64,000 nucleotides of DNA from Magicicada septendecula (lineage: Eukaryota > Arthropoda > Insecta > Hemiptera > Cicadidae). Under the pieces are notes generated by a model that saw only the letters and a list, made by a program, of their open reading frames with translations, was not told where the DNA came from and ran no database searches. The position numbers were made by a program, and so were the translations under genes. Positions 11,313-24,700 of the stretch are shown piece by piece (within the stretch, counting starts at the first letter, position 1; each line of letters begins with the position of its first letter). Location: NCBI GenBank assembly GCA_034769895.1, contig CM068367.1:1315301046-1315365045 (forward strand), written 5' to 3'.

Positions 11313-13040
11313 TGTTTTTGCTATTCTGCTGCTATTTTGCGAATTTGCTATTTTGCGTAAGAGAAAAGAAAGAAGTAATTGCGTCCCGATATCCCACGCA
11401 CAAATGCTGTTGATCTATACACTCATGTATTTCAATATGTGTCAGAGTTTGAAATAAGATAAAAATAATAATTAATATTATAGTAATATAGTATAAATAA
11501 CTTTATTAGTAAATATAATATGTGTAACGTAATATTAGCATATAATCCCATGTAAACAAACCATGTCGGTACTTGTTAAGAGTCCCATTCATAAACGTGC
11601 CACATTCTCGACAATCTCGGACGGGTAGTTTCCTGCTGCCGTTTGTTTAAAATTGTCATTGTTTAGTTGAGTTGAAAATAAGTCACCCTCCTTGTGTGGT
11701 CTATTGTTATAAGAAGCGTGTCTGTTCATGTGTTAGTAACCGAAGGGGGAATCTTTTGTCGTACGCATATTCATGCATGTGTGAAATTTCTCTCTCTCTC
11801 AAAGTAAAACGATAAAGGTTGTCATAACATTTTATGTGTTTATTTGTAAAAAAAAAAAGAAAAGGAGTAAGAACACGATTGGTTTATAGTTTTATATTTT
11901 TGTGTGTAAAAAAAAAGAGATAGCGTTGTATCGTAACTAATGCAAATGTTTAATAATAACTGTTAATAAATGTTTACCATGTACTAAAGTGTGTAGGCGA
12001 TAATTGTGTATAGGATAGTAGAGCAAATAATATTATGACTTAAAGTTCAAATGAATAAATGACTTAGTTAACCCTCCCTTGTTAGATAAAGTATTAAACC
12101 CCAGGTCCAAAAACAGTAAACTTGTAAACTGAGCCAAATAAATTAATAATAATAAATAAAGTGTGCTAAATAATTATGGTAAGTCGATAGGAAATAATTC
12201 TAGGTAAGTTTTTTAAACCCCCCAAAGTAATAGTAAGTGAATAATAAAGGCTGAATAAATCTTAAGTTAAACTAAATTTGTGTAACGTGTAGCAGTAAAT
12301 AAGAGAAAGGTAAATAATAATAAAAGTATAGTTGAATAGTCAACAACCAGTTGTGGCCAGTAAGAGAACAATAAAGCGTGTTAAGAAATTGTAGTAAGCA
12401 GCCACACACTCTCCCTATTGTGATAAACCGTTGCCTCCCTAAACAATGAATACCACCGCGCGTGAAATACAATGAATTGTGTAAAGTCTCTCCCCTTCCG
12501 CAAAGTTGTCTAGTTATGGTTAAAGAGATAATAAGAATTACCATCGTGAGATTCCGCTTCTCTCAAGTAACTATAATCTAGAGTGGAGTATGGGATCTTC
12601 TTTAGATTATTTTAGAAGTAAGTCTATGGTATATAATCAAGATAGAATTATATAAATGTAAAGTAACTAGTCACAACGGCGCCAGCTGAAAAGGATAATG
12701 ATGAGGCAAAAAGGTGCCAAGAGTTCATTTATGAATGCTGAAAGCTAACGTGTAGAGTTAGAGTAAGCTGATGTCAGTCGGGCCACGATATTGTGAGTTA
12801 CTGTAATTAGGGAAATTAGTATTATAAGTTAGTACTGTAAGAAGTGAGATAAAGGGAATTTCACGAAGGCGAACATTTAAATGAGAACTAGATCATTTAA
12901 AAAAAAGAATTAAAAAAAAAAAACCGTGTACTACTAATAATAAATAATAATAATAGAGAAATTACACACGGAAATCCCTAAACATACTCTCGGTATATTC
13001 AAAAAATTATACCGGCGTCTGTGGCTTAAGCGGCGGAGTA
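11313..13040. other. Noncoding interior of ORF-less element
   Basis: AT-rich leader-like DNA with scattered homopolymer and AAT runs, and no gag or pol signature on either strand. It may carry packaging signals, but none is recognisable. Confidence 0.6.
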
Positions 13041-14569
13041 TGTGACGATTTCATTAATAAAAATATGTTAATTAATTAAGTTGATAATATATAATCGGAG
13101 AAATTTTAAATTCTTAATAAAATCTCACATTGTAAACTAAATCTTATGGCAATCATTTAATAATAATAATATTTAATATAAGTCTAATAATAATAAAATT
13201 AAAAGGGAATGGAATTGTACAGAAAGGGTAAAGCTTATTAATTTATCCTGTATAAACAAGAACTGACCAGAAGTAACTTGTTTTCTGACCCCTAAATAAA
13301 CTAAGTATTATTGTAAATTTGTTATTATTTAAATAATTATTTAAGACCATTGTTACGTACTTTGATAACTTCTGCAACTAAGAATATCACGATTTAATTA
13401 TTTAATCAACCGTAGTCCTTTAATTAAAATTAGAAAAATGGAACTACTTTTATGTTGCCTAGTAATTGTCTTGAGATTACTACGCTCCCCTTAACTATTT
13501 TCTTTGACTTGTAATGGAGCGCTCACGCCGTAAGCAGCGTAAAGCGTTGTTTCGCTACGTATATATATAAAAATGTGAAAGGGTTGATACCATGACTATT
13601 TAAATAAGTAATTTGTGTGGTGATGACATCTCTCTATGTTATAAAATAACGGACTATGTAGTTTATACAGTATTACAACCTAGAAGGTGATAGTCAACTA
13701 ATCTATCATCATGTGAAGTGTATAACAGTGAAACAAACTTTCTATCTATGTATTCTAACTACAAGAATTACTATGAATAACTACAGTCGCCGGAGATGAA
13801 TGTACCACACCAGGAATGATTTCACATACTTCTAGAACTTCACCATCACAGTATGATAAGGTAACGACTGAACTTCAAGAAACATCAGGAGGACCGAAGA
13901 ACTAATTCTGCAGCAACTTCAGGAAACACACAGGTGACATGGAGGCTTGTCTTCCATGGTTAAGAGTTACGAAATTATAAACCCAAAAAGACAATTTAAA
14001 TTATCATATTAAAGACTTTAAAACTAATGTTTAAATGTAATAACATTAAAGACTTTAGAAACCTGACATTTTAGGTAACATGTAGTATAAAATCTAATAA
14101 CGCTAGTTATAGCAAAAAGGTAAAGTTTAAACTAAAAGTTTTGTTGTTTTAGAAGATTAGTAAAAACCATTCTTCAAATGGTTAGAGTTTCAATATTGTA
14201 CATGGCAAGGTGACCATAATTCATTTAATATATTTAATCCCGGATCCATGGAATTAATCAATAAGATGTACATCATATTTTGAAGCCCCTTTGTAAAGTA
14301 GTAATTTATATATTTAATCATATAGTAAACTATATTGTTTGAGAACTTTCAATAGAGAACTTAATCACCAAATGTAATAAAGAGATGTCATCTAAGTACC
14401 AAGTAAAATGAGTGCATATATCAACAGTCTTCCCTTCCAAATATCCTGCTATATAAATTGTTTATTTGTTGTGATTATTTTCAGTGCTTCACAACGAAGG
14501 CAGCCGGTATAATTGGCACATCCAATTATTACTGGTTCCCTACGTTATAACTCAAGAGAAGAGGTTATA
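13041..14569 (+). repeat. 3' LTR of ORF-less element
   Basis: The same length as the 5' LTR with six substitutions found, such as g for a in attattgtaaa and a for g in ggatccatgg. It is followed by the gctt duplication. Confidence 0.87.
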
Positions 14570-14669
14570 GCTTTACATGGACACAAATTTCAGCTTTGCA
14601 AAGTTGCAAATTTCAACTTTGAACTTTACGTGCTTGCAAAGTTCAAAGCAAACAAAAAACTATATATGT

Positions 14670-14710
<41 letters not shown>

Positions 14711-15542
14711 GTTCATACACATTTCAGTCACTAAGTAAAATACAATACAATACTGACTTAAATGATTCAGAATATATTAATTAATGAAGAATAATGAATA
14801 ATTAATTTTTGGTACCATAATTTTAGGTACATATTTGTTCAAATATGGCCCCAGGTATGTTTTGCTACAAAATTTATAAAATTGTCTATATTACTATTGT
14901 ACATTTATGTAACGTATTCTTGATACGAACATACAACTTTTCGTGAAATTTCAATACACATGATGCAATTGTTAGCAGGTGGTGAAGAATTATTGTTCAA
15001 ACACAAATATTAATGTATTAAGAATTATTATTTAACAGTAAACCTTGTTCTTGTAAGGCTTTTCTCAAAGCAGCTGATGTCATATGATAGTTAAAAAATA
15101 GAGAAATTAATAAAAAAGTAAAACAACATCAAGTCGCTCCAAGATTGTAAGGATAAAAGTTTCAGTATAACATAGGGTTTGTGTATAAAAAGGGGTTAAA
15201 CTAAGGTAGTTACCATACAAAGAGGTAAGTTAATGCGAAAGAGCTTGAGAAGATGCGCTCTAGATTTACCAGGAAACTGCAACTTTTTCAAATATATTTT
15301 GCAGTTGTATTTTTTTCAGTGTTTCATATTATGTTATGAGTTTTGGCAAAAATAATCACAATCATTCTTCAAAACCTTATAAAAATTCCAGTTTTTGAAG
15401 TTGTAATGCCAGCTTCATAGAATTAAGTCTTGTAACAGATCTGAAGTACTATCATTGTATTTCAGTGAATGTCTAACATTAAATGAAACAGCAAAAAGTA
15501 AACAATCTTTTCAAATTACTATACATCTTGAAATATTTGTAG
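14570..15542. other. Intron upstream of the first recognised exon, with a TA repeat
   Basis: Holds the right target duplication, a short (TA)n microsatellite at about 14674-14707 and AT-rich intron sequence. It ends in the acceptor tttgtag at 15536-15542. No further exon was found. Confidence 0.55.
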
Positions 15543-15737
15543 TGTTCAGTAACTTGTGGACGAGGATATCAAGTCAGAGACGTAACATGTCAGCGAGTGA
15601 ATGAATTGAATTGGATTGATCCAGATCCAGTTCCTGACATCTTGTGTGATCAACGTATTAAACCAGAGACTAATCGAAGTTGTCACTTATCTGTCTGCCA
15701 TGCTGACTTCAGCTGGGTGCCAGGACCATGGCAGCCT
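15543..15737 (+). CDS. ADAMTS9: Exon: end of one TSP1 repeat and start of the next
   Basis: Acceptor ttgtag, donor CCT|gtaagg, phase 0 at both ends. It encodes 65 residues: CSVTCGRGYQVR, Cys-rich core, then the WVPGPWQP that opens the next repeat. This is the usual exon break between W..GPW and the CS.xCG motif. Confidence 0.9.
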
Positions 15738-18700
15738 GTAAGGACAACAATTTTATTTATTTACTACTATATGCACATTACTTAGATTCATACATTAGTA
15801 TAATTCCTAAACACATCTAATGAATTGGTTTCAATAAAATGTTATTGTCTTTATATTTTAAAACACTAAAATGATGTAATGAAGTAAGACTCAGTTCGAG
15901 AGCTGGTATAGACGTGAATTCCAGTAAAGGGGTTTCGTCTCAAGGCTGTATAAGTGTGTACTGCATTAGCTTCTGTTCAGTATAGAGAACATTTGTTTTT
16001 AATATAAACTTCATTAGTAACAAAGTCAATAAAGTGGATATTTTGACCATCTGATAAAAAATAACACTTCACTGAGTTGTTAATGAAAGCCAATTACAGT
16101 CAAATCAAAAAAACTAAACTTAGTTACAAAAGCTGAAAAAAAGGATAAATCAGATAAATTTTATTTGTTAAATTAAATTGTCTTATGTGTCAAAAACACT
16201 CTTATTAATGGTAAACACATTTCTGTTGTCATCAGAAAGTAAATGGGATTAAGTGACAAGGTAATATTAATTAATTGTTTTGTATGTAACATGAATCGAA
16301 TTAATCCTGGTCATTACATAACAATATATGACCTTCTATGTGTAAAACAAGTTGAGACAATTACTGTATTTATGACCGTTTAAAGTTTAATATAACAAAA
16401 TTCATGTTTATTATAAATTTAAATATTTTTACGATTTACTGATGTTTATATTGAATTATTTTTTCATTTTACATTTTATTTGTGTGCATTTTACCTTAAT
16501 TTTTGTTAATGTTGTGGAAAAATATTGAGAATTTCTAGGGATAAGTGATTACATTTCTAGGGAGATAACATATTAGCTAATTTATAATTTAAATAATTTA
16601 CAACAGATGATTCATAGCTTAATAATCCTTTATTATGGCTTCATTGTGTACCTTTTAAAGATTGCAGTGACCCCCAATTATTTCAATTAGTGCATATTTT
16701 AACTGTCATGTGCTACAGCCATTAGACCGTGATACCAAATTCATAGCCAAGTCTGTTATATTAAAAAGTTTAATTAACATGTTCACTTTTTGTTTTATAG
16801 TGTTCACATCCTTGTGGCAAGAAAGGCCGGCAGATTCGACGTTTACTCTGTTATCATAAAGATGGAAGGAAAGTACACAGAAAACACTGTTCTAAGGATC
16901 TCCGACCTCAACGCAAGAGGAAATGCAATATAAAGAAATGTTAGTAGACACTTTATATAGTTTTTAAGAATATGCATACATAAATGTGGAAACCACTGAA
17001 CATAATTTTTTTTACTTTTGTCTAAAGCTTGCCCAGCCAGTGTCAATATATTCAAAAACTACATCTAAAAGCCAGGCTGTTAGGCCATGATTGGTTGCTA
17101 TGAAACGCCATCAGGTGAAAAGTGTAGGCCTTTAGGTAAAATTTTTTAATACCTCCATATAGGAGTCAGGAAAGCAAAATGATGTTACTGTGCAATGCTG
17201 CAACGACAGTTGACTGCTGGGAATTTGAAACCTAGTATATTGGAACTGTGATTAATGAATACTGTTATTATACTCTTGGATTTTGTTGTCCATGACATGG
17301 CCATTGATTAACTAATTATAAATATAATACTACTGACTCGGAACACTAAGTTTTTTATTGGTAAAAATGTAAAATTTGTACCTTATAACCTGAACCAGCT
17401 TTCGCTTATTATAAGCTTTGTCAGAGGCTGCCACTAGGAGGGCTGTCCGTCTTGTTCTCCGTGACCACCTTTGCAAACCACCTCATTCAAGCAAACCACA
17501 CATACACAAACATAAACCGAAACATGGATATTCTACACGTACACACAAAAGGCCGAAAATTAGAGACTCTTGAACAACTAGAAATATACAAACACACAAA
17601 AACGACATCGTAAATGAACAGACACTGGATGGTCCCGGTCCGAGTGGACCGAAACTGATGAATGAAAGTAATGTTCCACAAGTGTGGACAGGAAGAATTA
17701 ATTAGTTGGGCCCAAGTGGGCGAAAATTATGTTTCTTGAATTAAATATTCTGTTGGCTGGTCTTCCATGGTGATTGAAGATGATGTGTAGAATGAATTGA
17801 AATTACATTAAGAAATAAAAAGAAGTGGACTGTATACGAATAGTTTTAATATTGACTGATTACATTACAGCTGTAAAAATTGAAGTAGGCTGGCTAATGC
17901 TGCATATTGAATTAATATAAATTTAGTTACTCATGAAGAGGGCCTAGTCGGCCATAATAGAAAATAATAAGGCCTAAAGCCTACATTTAATGTCGACAAT
18001 GACAGCGAAAGCTGAGCTCGGCTCGGTATGACCGCCGCGAGCGTTTGATATGCACTGTACAAGGTACAATCACGCGAACGTTGATGCGATATATAAATCA
18101 GATTAGCCAACCTAGAAAAATAAAATCATCGCGCTACCGTCCATAAACTGCCCGTCAAAAATCAAAAAGATTTTTTAATACATTTTTAATAAATTAGAAT
18201 ACATTTACAATTTAATTTAAAATAGTGCAGTTCTTAGTAACGAGAATCAGCTTCAAGGCTAAGTTGAACCTTGAGTTGAGATTAGATAACGGCAATCGGC
18301 CGCTAGTTTAGAGATAAGCATGCAGATAAGCGGCTGTAGGCCAAGGTTTGGCAAACAGCTGTTTCGTGTACCAATAAGTCTGGTTAACCACTATTACTGA
18401 CACAAGTGTGCACAGTATGTAACATTATAAAACATGAAAGGAAAATACATAATATGCAAGTCATAGAGTTACCTTAATGCTAGCTAAGGTCCGTAGACCT
18501 GTACAGAGAGTTCATTACATGAACAAAATTGTTGTTGAACATGTTGCAGTTGCATGTTTTATTGTATATTCAGGAGGGTGACATGTATCGACCTAGACAT
18601 GATATTCCTGAAGTTTCAGGAATTTACAATATGTAACAATGTGTGGGCAAGCTAGATGCTGAATGTAGCCCAGATATGACATGTATGTCATAATTTTAAA

Positions 18701-21700
18701 TAAAGAATTGTGCATGCTTACCTACAAAAATGAATAAAATATGAAGTACAATGTGAATAAATTAGACGAGACAGTTACAGACGGCAGGCGCTTACAATAG
18801 TTTTTACATCGACACAATTTATGTGAATACAACAACAATAACTTGAATAATTAAAAAATAAATAATTGTAATGTCAAACAAAATAGAATACCGAAATTAC
18901 AGAAACAATTTAACAATTTAAGACATTCCCAAAATAGTACATATTTATCAGAAACCATATAAAGAAATGAATGCATGGTTACTTAACAGCAAAACATGCG
19001 AATATTATGCAATAACATTTCATAAATAAGACCACCCAAAGACATGCAATACACCCCATAACATCAATGAAAATGTGTGACATAGTATGCCACAAAAATT
19101 AACATACAATACAAATATTAAGATATCACCAGAACTGTAATAATCAGAAGCGTGCCATGACGCAAAGTTGACAAAAAAATATTGTGACAATCTATCACAA
19201 TTATGTTGACCAAATGGTCGTAATAAATAATAAGCCAATGGCAGAATAAAGCCGCATTGCGCTATAACCATAATGTCAAATCTCGTCTCGCGCTGGCAAT
19301 AGACATAATTTATGTATTGGTCTCCGCAAAACACCCGTATGCGTGCGAATGTCCACGACGCGAACCAAGTTATCTGGGCCGGGAAATGTGGCGATGATCA
19401 CGCCAAATTTCCAGGCTAATGGAGGCAAGTTATCCTCAATGATCAAGGCTAAGTCACCAATGGAAACATTATCTTTGGCAAACCTCCACTTGTGACGCTG
19501 TTGCAAATAATCGCGAGACCACGCCTTCCAAATGTCCCGGACAAACCTCTGAATCAGCTGCCAACGACCAAGACGAGAAACAGGAACGTGAGAAAGGTCT
19601 GGGTCAGGAATCGCAGTTATGGGCGCGCAAATCAAAAAATGGCCCGGTGTAAGTGGCACCGGGTCGTTAACATCCGAGGAAATAGCAAATAAAGGTCGAG
19701 AGTTCAGACATGCCTCTATCTGAGATAAAACGGTCGTGAACTCTTCGAAGTTTAATATAGATTTGCCTACCACGCGCCGCAGATGAAATTTCAAACTCTT
19801 GATGCCGCTCTCCCAAAGGCCACCGAAATGAGGTGAGGAGGGCGGAATAAATGACCATGATACCCCTGAGAGGATGTGAATGACTTAATCGAGGTGATGG
19901 CATCCTTATTGTGCCAAAAGTTGTAAATGTCATGTAAGATGGTGCGGGCCTTCCTGAATTTCGTACCGTTGTCGGAGTACAGCTGACTGGGTATACCCCG
20001 ACGTGCCATAAAACGACGTAAAGCAGCTATAAATGCGCTGGCAGTAAGGTCGGACACCAATTCCAGGTGAATGGCCCTAGTTGCCAAGCAAACAAACAGA
20101 GACACGTACGCCTTAGTAAGAGTTCTAGACTTCTGCCCGCCATGACGAATCATGAAGGGACCACCATAATCAACCGCGCAAAATAGAAACGGCCTTGAAG
20201 GAGTGACTCTAGGGGATGGCAAAATGCCAAGCCTCTGGACCTGCTGTGTGGCGCTGAACCGGATACACTTGAGACACTTACGAATAATGGAACGGATGAC
20301 TAGCCGGGCATTAACAATCCACCAACGCTGATGCAGAGAATGATGCACGAGCTGAGCACCAGCGTGAAGTAAGCGAATGTGTTCGCGTTCGATGATAAGG
20401 CGTGTGACATGCGCCGAAGGGGGTAGTACGATAGGATGTTTCGAATCGTAAGGTAACTGGGAATGCTGCAATCGTCCGCCCACGCGTATCACTCCAGAGT
20501 CGTCAAGAAACGGGTCGAGAGAAGCCAACTTGCTTCTGATGGAAACAGAAGATCCGTTCCGAAGACAACTAATTTCGCCTGGGAAGTGGATCGATTGAGA
20601 TTGTTTTATGAAGAAATTGAGAGACTGATGAATTTCTGCAGGGGTCAGATCGCCCGAAAGTTTGTCCGCAGATGAGTGTCTAACATTTCTGATGAAACGA
20701 AAACAGTAAGCGTATACACGTGTCAGCCGGTGTAACGAGGAAAAGTCCAACGATAAGTCAACAGCCAGGGTAGACATTAGCGAACGGTTATGTGTAGTTT
20801 TCTCTTCCGCGGTGACTTCCGAAGATGATGGAGTGGCCGGTACGAAAGATGGGAAAGGATTAGACTCTGACGATTGAGACAGACAGCCAGGACCGTGCCA
20901 CCAAAGCGAGCAATCGCGCAAAACGTCCGGGAAACACCCCCTAGATATAATATCAGCAGGATTGCGTCGCGAATCAATGTGATGCCAGATATAAGTTTGC
21001 GTGCGACGCTGAATTTCAGCAACCCGATTAGCGACGTATGTTTTCCAACGCGTAGACTGCGCATGAATCCAGTAAAGAGCCACCATAGAATCGGAATACA
21101 AATGTACATCATCAATAAACGAATGAAGAGCAGGAATAATTTTAGATACGAGTCGCGACAATAACAAACAAGCGCAGAGCTCGATGCGAGGTAATGACAC
21201 TTGGCGTAGGGGAGCCACGCGAGATTTTGAACACAAGAGACGACAGGAAGCAGTAGCATCTTGATAAATAACTCGAATATACACACAACAGCCGAACCCT
21301 CTCTCGGACGCATCCGAAAAACCATGCAACTGAACTGTAACCGCCTCACGGCTGCAACGAATAGATCGCGGGACCACTATTTTACCAATCAGACTTAATT
21401 TGTTACACAAAGAATGCCAATCCGAAAGTGACTGACCGGAAATCGGTTCATCCCAACCAAGCTTACAAAGCCAGATTAAGTATATGAGTATGTATAAGTA
21501 TACACATAAGTATATGTAGTAAGTGTGTGACGCTACTAAATTGATAGCGCCATGATCGATGAGTGTCATGTGCCCAAGATCCTTACATTCTTTGGTAAGG
21601 TCTGCGTAGTCGCGAGCGAGCTTGGGATCGCGCCTGAATCGACGCTCCAAGCTTAAAAATCTTGATTCGGCACTTGTGTAAGATTCCCCCAAGTGGGGCT

Positions 21701-24700
21701 TATCAGATTTGAATGGGAGCGACACTATAAATCTACCCTCGGGGTTGCGCTGAGTTGAGCGCACAAAATGCTCTTCGCAAGCCGACTCGCTATTAGGGGT
21801 ATCGCCGGGGATCGTTTCTGCCTCCCAAAATCTCTCGAGAGATTGCAGGATTTGGCTGTCATTGTTCCTTGCCAAGAACGAAACAGCAGGACCCTGGGTG
21901 TGGCAGTGTTTGGGCAGATTGCCGGCCAAAATGTAACCCAGTTTTGTCTCCTGAATGATAGGGAAGTTGGGTCCGCGCGTGTACTTATTAGCTAATATTA
22001 AACCCAGATAAAATTGTGCCCCCAATAGTATGTCGATCTGTGAAGATATATTAAAATCTGGGTCGGCGAGAAAAATTTTATTTGGAATGTGGAACCGGTT
22101 GATGTCAAACGAGATTGAAGGCAGATTATGAGTTAAGTTAGATAGGACGGCACATTTGGCCTCGAAACTATGTCTCTGATAGCGAGACATAATACGCACA
22201 GAAACAATGTCAGTAGCGCAACACGCTGTGTTGCTTATTCCTGTAATTGGAATATTAGATCGGGTTAGTTTAAGGTGCAACCTTTTCGCAAATGATTTCG
22301 TACAAAAATTGATCTGGGACCCGGCGTCAAGAAGTGCCCGAGCCTTATGCCTATTGCCAGCCTGATCAATGACATATACAACCGCAGTGGATAAAAGTAC
22401 ATTGTTTTTACACTGTAATTTGAATGAGCAATAGTTACTGCTGGCAGCTGCTGATTTCGGCACGTAATTAGCGTGCAGCAAGGTGTGGTGACCCTTTGAA
22501 CAAATTTTACAAACCTGTTTACTTTTACAATTTGTTATCAAATGACCTGCTCTAAGGCAGTTAATACAACATTTATGATTTGCAACCAATTGCCCCCGCT
22601 CAGCGGCACTTAATATGCGAAAATTATTACACATGTAAAGCGGGTGGTCAGATTTACAGCACACACATGAATAATGCCTTGCCGCTGCGTGATAACTCTT
22701 AAAGGTACTGCTGCCAGCAGTATTTCTTAAGCTACATTTCTCAAATTTATTGTTTGGTTTTACACTAGGTTTGTTGAATTGCTGTCCGGATTCAATTGGC
22801 ATTGTATTTTCTAAAAGTTGTCGGCGCAAATTCAAAAAATGCGTAAAGTCTTGAAAACTGGGCAAGTTGTCAGGGTCTATGGACTCCTTCCAACGTTTTA
22901 AAGTAATAGGGTCAAGTTTGGTGGAGAGTAACTGTATGGTAATAAACTCAAATAGGTTTACGGACAGCTTCATTGCCGCCAGTGAATTAACGGAAGACGT
23001 TATAGTATTCGTAAACTCCGCCAAGCTTTGAACTGAGTCCTTTATTGTGGACTTAACCTGAAGTAGGTTCTGTACATAATATTTGGCTAATATAAATGGA
23101 TTATTGTACCTCTCGGACAGCAAGTTCAACGCTATTACATAATTTTCTTGACAAATTGGTAATGATTTAATTAAGTCTAATGGTTCACACTTCACCGATG
23201 AATGCAAGTAATGCAGTTTCTCTACTGGCGTTAAATCTGATCTTGAATGCACTAGATCATTGAAAATTGAATAGAAATGTTGCCACTCAAGTATGTTGCC
23301 TGAGAAGCAGGGCAAACTTATCGGCTTTAAATGCACAGGCGTCGATAGTACAGGAGGCACAGTCTGAGTATTAAAAGCGTCAAGGAGTTGTAAAATGTTT
23401 GCCTCAGTTGAGTATATCGTTTCCTCAACCTCGACTCGGTCTGCCTGAGCAGTGCTCGCGTCTTTACTGATAAGCTCTATCTCAGACTGTACTTCGTCGT
23501 ACTTCGAGGCTAAGCTCTTAAGACTTTCTAATCTTACAGTCAGAAAATGTTTTGTAGTTAAATTAATATCAAAAGAATTTACCGCGGATTGTATCCGCAC
23601 TATCGCGGACTTTAATCCGCCTCTCTTTCTGGTCAGCACCTTGAGGCCTTCATCAGACATTTTTTTACGCACCTTTTTACTGTTGCTGGTGGTACCTGGT
23701 TGGCGACTTCCCGCAGCGTCGGCTCCTTGGTGATGATGGTGAACAGCTGGCAAAGATGACCACTTTGAGGCACTGCAGCCGGCAGGAACTTGCTATTACG
23801 TTGCCCGAAGATGACGAGCGAAATGGCGACGCAAATCACGCCACGGTCACATTAGCTGACGTGCTAATCCGCCCGTGATGGCCAGAAAAAGATGTAAAAG
23901 ATGTTAAATGGAAATCCAGGTCCGGAGTGACCAAAAAATGGATGATGCGCACCGTGAGGACCAAAATGCTGATTGGAATCCAGGCACGGTGGACCAAAAA
24001 ATGGATGGTCCCGGTCCGAGTGGACCGAAACTGATGAATGAAAGTAATGTTCCACAAGTGTGGACAGGAAGAATTAATTAGTTGGGCCCAAGTGGGCGAA
24101 AATTATGTTTCTTGAATTAAATATTCTGTTGGCTGGTCTTCCATGGTGATTGAAGATGATGTGTAGAATGAATTGAAATTACATTAAGAAATAAAAAGAA
24201 GTGGACTGTATACGAATAGTTTTAATATTGACTGATTACATTACAGCTGTAAAAATTGAAGTAGGCTGGCTAATGCTGCATATTGAATTAATATAAATTT
24301 AGTTACTCATGAAGAGGGCCTAGTCGGCCATAATAGAAAATAATAAGGCCTAAAGCCTACATTTAATGTCGACAATGACACCGAAAGCTGAGCTCGGCTC
24401 GGTATGACCGCCGCGAGCGTTTGATACGCACTGTACAAGGTACAATCACGCGAATGTTGATGCGATATATAAATCAGATTAGCGAACCTAGAAAAATAAA
24501 ATCATCGCGCTACCGTCCAGACACAATTCAAATGACACGTTTTATTCGAACATATCACACCACACACACAACATCGATCTTTTAAACGACGCCGCTGTCA
24601 CAAAGAACATGATGGACAGCGCTCCTAGTGGGACCCTCTGACGAAGCTTATAATAAGTGAAAACTGGTTCAGGCTATATGGTAAAATTTTATACTTTTAC

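Larger units (their letters stand above)
9648..14569 (+). mobile_element. ORF-less LTR retrotransposon (LARD-like)
   Basis: Two 1,529-bp direct repeats (9648-11176 and 13041-14569, offset 3393) of equal length flank a 1.86-kb interior. The 4-bp duplication gctt lies at 9644-9647 and 14570-14573. The interior has no ORF of recognisable coding content; the 12272-12544 minus frame looks spurious. The element must borrow all proteins. Orientation is inferred as + from primer-site-like units after the left LTR and a purine-leaning stretch (GCGGCGGAGTA) before the right one. I found six substitutions between the LTRs. Confidence 0.88.
17626..24519 (-). mobile_element. BEL/Pao LTR retrotransposon, RT-deleted
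   Basis: Paired 518-bp LTRs (17626-18143, 24002-24519; TGGATGG...CCGTCCA) have a perfect 5-bp duplication gacac at 17621-17625 and 24520-24524. Removing the element restores the Penelope-like reading frame. Gag, protease, RNase H and integrase are of Pao type, read on the minus strand. The polymerase core is gone and integrase has a frameshift, so this copy cannot move by itself. I found four differences between the LTRs, so the insertion is young. Confidence 0.95.

Noticed and set aside
19020..19334. 104-residue minus-strand ORF as an env-like gene of the BEL element
   Set aside because: It overlaps the integrase tail in another frame and lacks a convincing signal peptide or membrane-protein layout.
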